Source of the DNA: Temnopleurus reevesii
Lineage: Eukaryota > Echinodermata > Echinoidea > Temnopleuroida > Temnopleuridae
DNA length: 64,000 nucleotides
Direction: 5' to 3'
NCBI GenBank assembly: GCA_036244855.1
Contig: BQKZ01000066.1
Span: 152,442-216,441 of the forward strand
In this document: positions 48,051-60,000 of the stretch, piece by piece
Layout of the letters: every line of letters starts with the position of its first letter
Numbering within the stretch: the stretch's first letter is position 1
Program-made: the position numbers and the translations under genes
Notes under the pieces: generated by a model
Database searches by the model: none
Told to the model about the DNA's origin: nothing
What the model saw: only the letters and a program-made list of their open reading frames with translations

Positions 48051-51000
48051 ATAATGATGATACACCTGATGACAATGACCATCTCCCTTGCACATCATTC
48101 CTCCATAACCTGTCTTCTATTTGTAACCCAATCTAGCATCTTGATAGCAGCTAATGCGTTCTCGTCAGAGGATATCGTGGTGGTAACAATAATTCTTTGT
48201 ATCTCTTTCCTCTTTAGCTCGTCTTGTATATGTAACTCAAGCCAGCCTCTGGATCGGAGCTAACGATCTCTCATTAGAGGGAGGATGGCAATGGAGTGAT
48301 GGCTCTGGCTTTGCATTCCTCAACTGGAGTCCCGGTGAGTACTCTTTCAGACCAGCTAACCAAAATTGTATTTTCAGTTTGGGGTGTTCTATTACATGTG
48401 CTGAAGGAGAGCATATCATCAAAGTGTTTGGTTTGAAAGAGGAGGATGCTGATGGGAAGAAGTGGAAGGAGGGAATGTCAAGATCATCATGGCATGAGAA
48501 CCAGTAATAGTAAGAAGAAAAATGAATACTTGAATAAAAGATAATGCATAAGGAGGTATCTTCTTCTTCTTTAGTATGAGTGTAGTAGTGTTTTATGCCA
48601 CATCCTGCAGTTGGGTGAGCCAGTCAGTCTGGGCATCACAGAGGTTTGATGGGTCAGTCATCCCATTAGGTGGTTGGAGTAACGGGCAGTCGTAGATGAT
48701 GTGGTCTGCGGTCTGTTCACCTGAATCAATATCTGTAGAAAAAGAAAATTCCTTTGTAACACAATTCTCTTTATATATCTAACTATTGGCGATTAAAGAC
48801 TTTGATATTTTGATTTGAAAAATTTGCTGTTTATACAAAATTGTATTTCTCTCCTTTCTCTATTAAACGGTTTCAATATTTGCACTTTTGAACCATTTTT
48901 TATTTGGTTTTATTCTCTCACAGATGAGCCCAATAACTATGACCCAGGAGAACACTGTGTTCAGATCTACTATGCAACCGGTCAATGGAATGATTTCTTC
49001 TGTGACAGAGAAATTGGCTACATCTGTAAAAAGAATGGTAAGTAAGAGTAATAATAATGATTGGTCCGTTTGTATAATGCAGAAACTATGATGTATATGT
49101 GCTTGATACTAGATACCATGATATCACCCTGCCTATAACTGCCGAGCTACTCAATGGCGCTCAAGTATTTCAAGAAATACATTCCTCTCAGGTACCCATT
49201 TTTTCCTATATTTAGTGCAATACAGTGTGGATGAATTTCTCGCTGAAGAAAATTCATGCCTTGGATGGGACTTACACCTTGACCCTTTAGTTGTAAAAAC
49301 TTCTACAACAGGACAGTCATTTATATATTATTTGATGACTTGGTCATTGGTCCCTTTTTGTATGATAATCCTTTCCATTCTAAATAGTAGTCATTATGAA
49401 CAATAGCCCTTCAGATTTTATTTGTAACAAGATAGTGTTTAGGTTTGGCTATATGAGCTTTCACCTCAAGAGTGCTTTTGAGTGTGGTCACATCAATTTT
49501 CTCTAGACAGTATATAAGTATATTACATTATAAACATATACATTAATGAATAATATCTTTAATATCAAATTTATATCAGGTTATCTGACAACGCATTACA
49601 ATGTGGTTCCCAACTCCTACCTCGTCGACAACGATAACGTCATCATCCAAAACATGTACCCGGAGGACTGTGCACAAGCCTGTGTCACGACCAACGACTT
49701 TGTCTGCCGATCCTTCGACTACCACAAGGACACCTTGCAGTGTGCTCTCAGTGATTCGACTAAGGACATGGGATCGGCGCTCCAAGGCGCTTCTACTAGA
49801 GATTACTATGAACGTTGTAAGTATTCATCGCTAATCAGCATGAGGTTTTCAAAGTTCTCTACAAGCATTAGAAGTATCTATATAAGTCATTGAATTACAA
49901 TTAATGGGGGCCTGGATGAGAATGAAAAGTTTTTATTTGATGGGCTTATATTTTTTAGACCAATTTGCTCTTTACAGCTTTTTTAACCCACAGAATTTCA
50001 GTCAGGAAGGGGAATATTTTAACTGGAAGAGTGCTCCCTCTATGTTTTCATGCGTATCCTTGGTACATCGCCGTAAAGATGTACGAATGTCGATCTCTTT
50101 TATTTAGTGGACAAGCCCAATGCGATACAGTGCGCACAAAATCTTTACATTAAAATTAATAAAGGGTCCATTTATGCAAGATTTTAGATGAATGCTGGTT
50201 AAAATGATGACCTTTTAAAAAGTGACACTGAAAGATGACACTAAAAATGTGACACTCAATGGGATAGGCAAAATAGTTAAATTATTTCTGTGAATTTAAA
50301 TGAGGATCCCTTCATTCTTTCTCGGTGATCGACGTCGTAGACTCAGTGCCGACCACTATACCACCAAATTACAGATGCCTAGCTGAATGGGATCCCTATG
50401 GGGACAATATTACCAAATGAATTAATATATTGAAGACATATCTTGAATTTCAAACGAGACTTTCTCTCCTCTTTTCTTTCCCCAGTAATGGACGTTGTTG
50501 ACCCAGTGCCGACCACCATACCACCAAACTACCGATGCCGTGCTAACTGGAACTCGTACGGTGACAACTGCTACTACGTCCAGACCTCGACAGGAACCTA
50601 TGACGAGGCTTTGAATCAGTGCAGAGCATTGGGTGCCGAACTGGTATCCATTCATGACGCCAATGAGAACAGCTTTATACAGTCTCTCTACTCATCAGGT
50701 TGGTCAACTTTAAATACAGAAATTAGTTTCACAAATATTTTTTTTCAACTTATCATTACTGTTATAGCCTTTTGTTTTGATATGAACATGATTACAAGTA
50801 GAAAATGTGCAGTCACATTCACTACAGAAATGAAAATTATTATCTTTTTTTCATAGAAACAAGTTATTGCCTGCTACCAAAATGTATTTAAATGCAGACA
50901 AATTCATCATACTGACTATATTTCCAAATCAGAAACAAAAAGGTCACCAAAATGGGGATCCTTAAAACTTTTTTCTGAAAGCAAGTTGGGGTTAATTATT

Positions 51001-54000
51001 TGAAGTACATATGGAGGCATTCATTCCAGCCAATTTTAAGGAAATTCATAAACTCATAACATCCATTTCACTGCAAAAATGCCCAACACAGGATTTTCTG
51101 TTATAAATTATTGCACTGTTCTGTAGTCCAGCTGGTATCAACTGTGCTGTATGGATAGGAATAAACAACATCAGAATCAAGATTTATTTTCAATGGAGCG
51201 ATCAAACCCTTGTGGATTACACCAATCAGAATGGTGAGAAACCGAAGATAACAATGATAAACTTTTGGAGATGATGATAATCTAAAGTGCATTTAGAGCA
51301 ATTATTCAAAATTTTATTAATATATATGCCATTTTATCTTCTTCTTCCTCTAGCGGGTATTAACAGTGCGGTCTGGATAGGAATGAACGACCTCAGAGTT
51401 CAGATGTCGTTTGAATGGAGCGATGGAACACCTGTGGACTACACCTTCTGGAATGTTGGAGAACCCAACAATTACCAAGGCAATAATGAAGACTGCGTTG
51501 AGATGTTCAACAATGTAAGAACCTCATTTTTTGTTTATATTTTATTTAACCCATTTACTCCTGGAATCGGGTTGCCTCTGCACAAAGTCTATGGGAATTA
51601 CAGAATTCAGTAGTCAATGGATTGATAAAATGGAAACATTGTGCACACTTTTTTGATCATAACGGTCACCTAACATCCAGGTGCTTGTGTCATATGGCTT
51701 TGCGAAGAGATACGCACAACTCTACGCAAGAATGGTAATCCTTCTCTGAAAGTTCACCAGTCATTTGTAGAGGTGTGCATCCATCTCTATGAGCAGCTTT
51801 ATGTAACAGGTACCAGGTCAGGAGATTTTAGCATGTTATAAATTTTAAGAAAATGTTGACTTGTCTTTGGTCCGCCGAAAGTCCCATTCAAATGGGAATC
51901 AATAACGAAGAAGTAATAATATGATAATAATAATATTGCGGATTTATATAGCGCCTTTTCGGTCAGTATTGACTGGTATTGACTGGATGGCAATTCAAGA
52001 CTTAGCATCTAGGCAGCCAAATAGGTGCTCACATCATATCAGATAATGTGCTGCTGTCTCCTACCGGTCCCCAATCACACCTGGGTAGAGTGCAGCTTTG
52101 TGGATAAATTTCTTGCTGAATGAAATTAACGCCATGGGTGGAATTCGAACCTACGACCCTCTCGTTGTAAGGCGAGAGTCATGACCACTACACCACGGCG
52201 CCTCCGTGGTGTAATACTATGATTGTCACAAAGCTTTAGGTTGTCTGTTCTCTGGTAATTTTTTGTTACTTTTACCTCAGGTTTTGTGCATTTCAATTTT
52301 AAAAATCTGGGCCGGCCTAAAAATGTAAAAGTTTGTCAACTGGGGTTCTCTCCATGACAATGATTGTAATGTGGGCAAGCATAATATATGACCAATGTGC
52401 AGTACATTAACTAAATTTGGATTATACACTTTAATATCAAATGTTCACACCTAATTAGTACATTAAATCTTAAGCTAATACTGCAATTTTCAACATTATT
52501 TGTTGTTTATTTGTCTTTTGTTTGTATGTTTGTTGCTAGGGAGCTTGGAATGACATCGCATGTGCCAGAACCATCCCATCCATCTGCAAGCTGAAGAAGG
52601 AAAACCTCCCACCTACAGACCAGCCAATCACACCCTCTGGATGTAATCTGGTAAGATCTTAAAATACCAACATATGACATGATCACATACCTTCCTACTA
52701 CTCAGAATTTAGTGGAATAGTTATGAATTTTTAAACTATGTTAAGAGAGTTTCAAGGCCATTTTAAAGAGTTTTTCTACTTTTCACAGTAATTTCCTCTT
52801 TTTCAGCAAATCATTCCCTTTTTCCCCTGAAATCGGTTTAGAAGCCTGTGATGAGGTGTCACATGAACATTACAACAACAGGGCTCTGTAAAAAAGATTT
52901 CTGATATATGTTAATTTATGTACTAAAGATTTGCAATTGATTGCAAGATCGATTATTTGCTTTTTTGCATGATTTCCAATAAACTTGTGATTGATATCAA
53001 TTTATTTGAAATCCTGTGTTATGGGGCCGTATCAGCCAATTATATTCAATGGTTAAACTCTGTAAGATTATATACCCAGCAAAACCTGCCAAACTGAAAA
53101 CTAAGTCTTTTCCTTTATAAAGGGGTTATCAAGATCCATCATGGGTGCTCGTAAATCGTATTTATTTGCATTCTGTAGTGGTATTAGAATTAAATGTATC
53201 ATGCTCGGGTTGCATAAAACTTAAAATTGTGACAATTTTATCATGATTAGTAAATGAGTAAATTCTGTGGAATCCTTGATGCCGATTGGTGTTGCGCAAA
53301 CTGTAGCCACACCTATGGAATTTCATTTTACAGTGCTGTGACACCTATGGCTTATGCCGATGCACATTGGCTAAAGTTGGAAATTTGGGTCTCCAAATCA
53401 CAAGATGGAGAAATATCTAAAGAAACTTAAAATTTGATAATGTTTTATAGTAGTAGTAGTAATGGTTTATTTATTGAATTGAATGACAATTAAAAACATT
53501 TCTTGCAGCCAAAGGCTGAATTGCAAATGTATTTACAGAAAATCACTTAAAATACAAAGAATACACATATATAAGTAAAAATACTAAAAATACACATATA
53601 AGTAAAAATTTAAAAAATACACATATTTAAGTAGAAATGCAATTAAGAATAGAAAATGGCGTACCAGATCTGTAGCAATGGCAGTGGAAAATGATATTGC
53701 AAATTTGGGTTTTGTGATATGAAATAAGTGAACATTACTAATAAAAGGTACTGATANNNNNNNNNNNNNNNNNNNNNNNNNNNNNNNNNNNNNNNNNNNN
53801 NNNNNNNNNNNNNNNNNNNNNNNNNNNNNNNNNNNNNNNNNNNNNNNNNNNNNNNNNNNNNNNNNNNNNNNNNNNNNNNNNNNNNNNNNNNNNNNNNNNN
53901 NNNNNNNNNNNNNNNNNNNNNNNNNNNNNNNNNNNNNNNNNNNNNNNNNNNNNNNNNNNNNNNNNNNNNNNNNNNNNNNNNNNNNNNNNNNNNNCATGGG

Positions 54001-57000
54001 TGCTCGTAAATCGTATTTATTTGCATTCTGTAGTGGTATTAGAATTAAATGTATCATGCTCGGGTTGCATAAAACTTAAAATTGTGACAATTTTATCATG
54101 ATTAGTAAATGAGTAAATTCTGTGGAATCCTTGATGCCGATTGGTGTTGCGCAAACTGTAGCCACACCTATGGAATTTCATTTTACAGTGCTGTGACACC
54201 TATGGCTTATGCCGATGCACATTGGCTAAAGTTGGAAATTTGGGTCTCCAAATCACAAGATGGAGAAATATCTAAAGAAACTTAAAATTTGATAATGTTT
54301 TATAGGATCTAAATCTGTCTTACTCCACTATTCCTCACATTCATCTATAGAAAATGATGTTTACAAAGACATATTTTTGTCTGTTTTCATCATCCGTAGG
54401 GTGAGGTAGCCTATGGAAGTTCATGCTACAGTGCTGTCACCACACCAATGATGTGGGCTGATGCTCAGGCTGATTGCGTTGTCAGAGGTGGAAACCTTGT
54501 CTCTATTGCTGACAGGTATGTTTTCAAGAAGTATTAGACTTTTAATATCTTGATGAAAATGAATTCTGAGAGTGTCCCGAAAGAGAGCTGATGAAGTAAA
54601 TAAAGATGAGCCAAAATAGGCATGGAGATATTTAAACAGCACAACATGCTCTATATTAATTGAATCACTGCAATTGATGATGTCTAAGGGGTCTTTATCT
54701 ATTCTGGGTTTCAAGCAGTTTGTAGTATTCATTTTGCTAGGCCTCCAGGAAGGCACACTGTTCTTGATTAGACTTGACGATAGTATAGTAATGGTATGGA
54801 AAATTCATCCAGTGAACCACCAACATTTCAATTACAAATCTAGAGACCTACTAGATTTTCTTTCTGTCTTTGATTGGAACAGTCTGTTGACTCGGTTTCA
54901 AAGGCATTCACATAGATTCACTATTTTTAATCTGTCCTAGATTCAAGCAGATTGCATTATCCAGCAGATACTAGGTCAGCAACTTATTCTAGATGGGTCT
55001 GAACGATATTGATCAGTCTATATCCAAGTTGGATCTCCTAGACATTTGCTAATTTTTGAATGACTTTAAGAAGGACTTGTATCAGCTCTTGTGCTTAATG
55101 ATCAATAACAAGAACTGATACCAGTCATTCTTAAAGTCAATCATAAATTGGTGAAACAACGCCCAAATCACTTTCATCTGAAGGGACTAATCCTTAGCTT
55201 GGTTTTCCATTTTTTGTAGGTTTGAACAGTCTGTAGTATCCAGTCTCTTGGGTCTTCAGGATGGCACCGTGTTCTGGATTGGTCTGAATGATATTGATAT
55301 GTATTGACAGTACTACTTGAGTAGCCCTCCTGCAATGTCATTTCAAATTCATAATAGAGCTACACTGTTTTCTACATATTCTTGTTTCAAACCGTCCATA
55401 ATTTTCTTGATTCTGTCTTTTCTCTTTTCTAGGTTTGAACAGTCTGTAGTATCCAGTCTCTTGGGTCTTCAGGATGGCACCGTGTTCTGGATTGGTCTGA
55501 ATGATATTGATATGTACGGACAGTACTACTGGAGTGACAGGTCTGCTGTCTCCTTTACACATTGGGACGTTGGCCAGCCAGGTAACATGATCTTCAAAAC
55601 TATTCAAAACTATTCATACCCCCTAAAAATCTCAGTATGCCATTTCTTGTAAAATAAGAGTGGATCATGAATTATCTGAAACCATTATTTGTTGGTTAGA
55701 GAGTAAGAAAATCCAAGAAAGCTATTCACTTCTCGACCTGACCTTTACGTTTATCATCCAAAAACTTGTCCACTACTAAAGCTCTCATTTGAACTTCCCC
55801 ATTTTAAAATTTATTAATGCCCAAATAAACATTTATTTGTACTTCCATGTACTGCATAGGATGAAGGTCCTATAAAATTCAGACCGGTGTTGAACTTTTG
55901 TCTGATTGTACATTCAGCAAAAGGGGATTATACATACATACATGTACATACATGTATTTTATTTATGTAAAATTACAAGCAATATCATTGCTCCTTATTT
56001 AAGCTTTTGAAATTTGAATAATGTAATTGTGATGTTTGCACTCTTCAATGATGACATAAAGGGCTTTTGTACTGTGACAGTTAACTTTTCGGAAATCTTT
56101 TTGACTGTATCATTCACTTGGTGTGTTTAGATATGACTCTGGTGGTAACTGCATTGCATCCACCTCCGGCAACATTGCCAGCTTGTGGAGACTCTTACGA
56201 GTAACTTTTCCATGGGCTTGAACTCAAAACTCTAATACAGTATCAAACTATGGGGTTGGATTAACAGTCAATTATATTCTGATTAATTTTTAATCTTTTT
56301 CTAATTCTATGTCCATGCAATTTACTTTATATTTAGATGACTCTGGTGGTAACTGCATAGCATCAACCTCCGGCAACACTGCTGGCTTGTGGAGGAACAT
56401 CCAGTGTGACACCCAGGCTAAGTACATCTGTGAGAGGGTTAGAACCGGTTACACAGCCGCTCCAACGGTACCTGCCCCCGGACCACCAACCGCTCCCAAC
56501 GATAATGGATGCTACTACGACTGGGTTGGCTATGGAGGATGGTGCTTCAAGGTGAGTCCCTTTTTATGAGCATCCTGTAATTCCCTGCATAGTTTTTGTA
56601 GACACTCTGTAATTTTCTGTGTATTGTTTCATAACCACCTGTACTCCGATACCCACCATTTTAGAAAGCACCATCGGGTACATCCTGTACTCATTTGAGT
56701 ATGAATGAATGATAGAGATAAGATCAAATATCACTCCAACAGATTCATGAATCTTTTAATAATAATAATAATAATTCAATTTTTATAAAGCGCATAATAA
56801 AACATATGAATTCTCTATGCTCTGTACAATTTTAACAATTTGCAATTTACAACATTTTCTACAAACTTAGTTACTAGACTATATCAAATGAAAAAGTTAA
56901 ACAATGATGATTAACAACAAGAAATAACCGAAATTTAGAGGAGAAGACAAGCACATCATGTTCAAGAAACTAATTATTTCAAGGCAAATAGATGGGTCTT

Positions 57001-60000
57001 CAATAAGGATTTGAAAGTTGTAGTTGTTGGAGCTTCTTTGATGGTTTTTGGAAGTCCGATCCAGAGACTAGGAGCTGCAGCTGAAAAAGCTCTACCACCA
57101 TAAAATTGTGTGTTTGTTTTTAATTATATTGATACGTTTAACTTACATGTAGCTAACATGCATTCAGAGAGATTGTGAACTTGGAGTTGAGAATAGACTG
57201 TAGTATTTGGGATTGTTCAAGAGTATTCTGAAAATTGTTTATGGCGAGTACTGTGCAGGTGTGAATTGCAAACTGTGTTGTCTGTTGATGCTCCCAAAAG
57301 TCAAAACCAAGAAATCCTTTTATTCTTATTTTCAGATGGAAACAGGTGAAGATCCAAGCACGGATGCAGAGAAAATCAAGCGTTCATGGGGCACAGCTCG
57401 CGATGCCTGCGTCTCTGATGGAGCTGAACTTGCAAGTTTCCATGACCCTGATGAAGAGGCTTATATCAAGTCCAAGATCCCAATGCCGTAAGACCTTTTT
57501 ATGATTCTTTAGGACAAATATATTTGATCTTACAATTTGCTCTTAGAAAAACAAAGAGAATGTTCCATTGCATTGATTCTATGATGAAAAAAAGATGAGA
57601 AGATCAAGAGATTATAGGGCGTGGCTCAGAATGCCTGTGTCTCAGACGGAACCAAATCCCAAGTGTCCACGACCCTGATGATGAAGCCTATATATCAAAT
57701 CCAGAATCCCTATGCCTTAATGACTGATATTTCTGCCTCTGTAGAACAAGTAAACGATATTGGAACAATCAATTGTGTTGTATTAATACTGTGTAAATTA
57801 TGTAAAGATACTTGCTGCTTGAAACGGTTGATCCATTTGAAAGTTGATGTGACATCTTGCAGATAAAAGAAGAAAGGGAAAAAATAAGACTTGATGAGGC
57901 TTTGTCTTGGTTTCTTCACTGTTATTTTTTTTCAATTATATTTTAATACTTATGGTTTGTTGAAATTGATGTAATTCTTTTGTTGTTTTTGTTCCACAGG
58001 GATGATGGTTATTGGATCGGTCTTCATGATAGATCAGTAGAAAGTGGTGAGTCTTTGCTTTTTATAAAAAATTTTTGATAATGAATAACAATAATTATGA
58101 TGATGGTGATGAACAGCAACAAAGTCATTAAGAACAATTAAGAAGACAAGAGGGAGTAGGAGAGAAGGAGCAGGACATCAAAGAAAGAGAAGAAGAATAA
58201 AGGAAAAGAAAAAGGAGAATGAGATGAAGAGGAAGGGGGAAGAGCCTGAAGAAAGTTTTGATAATTATGATCACAAGGATGATGATGATGATGGTGGTCA
58301 TGATTATAGTGACTATGATGATAATGATGATGGTGATGATGATTATATTATCATTGTCATGATAGTGAAAATAATCAAATAATCATTAAATCATTACTTT
58401 TCTAATTCAATCAGGATTTGAGTGGAGCGATAGGACACCTGTCGACTACACCAACTGGTGGGAAGGAGAACCTAACAATGCTGGAACCATTGGAGAGGAC
58501 TGCGTTGAGATGTTTGGTAACCATCGTGGCTGGAACGACAATGATTGTGCTGGTCTCAGGAACTGGATCTGTAAGATTGCTCGAGGTACNATGATTATAG
58601 TGACTATGATGATAATGATGATGGTGATGATGATTATATTATCATTGTCATGATAGTGAAAATAATCAAATAATCATTAAATCATTACTTTTCTAATTCA
58701 ATCAGGATTTGAGTGGAGCGATAGGACACCTGTCGACTACACCAACTGGTGGGAAGGAGAACCTAACAATGCTGGAACCATAGGAGAGGACTGCGTTGAG
58801 ATGTTTGGTAACCATCGTGGCTGGAACGACAATGATTGTGCTGGTCTCAGGAACTGGATCTGTAAGATTGCTCGAGGTATGTACACCTTAGAGACTATTA
58901 TATAATATCACAATGTATGTACAGTCAAACCTGTCTATAGTGGCCACTGTCTATAGTGATCACCTGTCTATAGTGGCAACTTGAATTGACTGACCAGGTG
59001 TAAATGCATGTTATAGAACCTGTCTATAGAGGCCACCTGTCTACAGTGGCCACTTAAGTCGATTCCCTCCAGGTGAAAATGCATGTTATAGAACCTGTCT
59101 ATAGAGGCCACCTGTCTACAGTGGCCACTTTTTCTGTTTCCCTTTGGGTGGCCTCTGTAGACAGGTTTGACTGTACTTAGTTTTAGTATCGACTGGAAAG
59201 TGAATGTTCACAGTGTTGCACAAACACCTGAAGAGAATGGTCAAGAATTTAAATAAAAAAACATTTGCTAAACGATTTTGCGAGACAATGTATGATGACA
59301 GAGTAGTCAGTGAATAAATATTCAGAAAACCAGCTTTGTCACGACTTGAAATACTTTTCCATCCCATGTGCTGCTTCCTATGTTGGCCGGAATGAAAAAG
59401 GATGTGATGACTAAAATCAATAGGCTTTTAACCACTTTTGAATTGATTTGTTAAATTTTTCTTGTGCACACAATCCTTCCTGTATGTTGTTTTCAAAATC
59501 ACCTCACTTATTTTCCAAATTAAAGTTCTTTGCAAGTGCTCACTATAACATGTAGCTTTGAATTCAAAATAATCTCCAGTTTGGGTCTCTGTTAAGTATA
59601 CCCATAAAATTGCTTAGAAATGCTCCAATTATCCAGAACATACCCTGCCCTTTTCCTTGGCAAGTTGTTGGAATATTACTAAATCATTGTTAAATATTTC
59701 TTCTTTTTTACCCCTTTTTTTTACAGGAGTTAGACCAAGATCTACTCTGGGACCATCTACTGTTACCCCATGTAAGTAAATCCTATCCCTACGATACAGA
59801 TTAGTGTATAAGCTTAAATTTCTTTTGTGGTTTTACTTTCTCAAAATTTTTTCAACAATAATAATCTTTCTTTTTTAAAATTTTTACAGTAATATCTTAT
59901 ACACAAGTCAAACAGCTTATAAATATTGTAAGAGAGAGAGCAAACTGGTTGTTTTTTTTATTCATAATTTTTAAAAGGTTTTTGATATTTTCAACATATT

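Noticed and set aside
52139..52203. tRNA-Val-like gene on the minus strand
   Set aside because: A and B boxes are present, but it continues into a SINE body and lacks a clean acceptor stem, so it is a retroposon head.
53584..54057. Open frames of 127 and 157 residues on the minus strand
   Set aside because: Most residues come from the 238-N gap.
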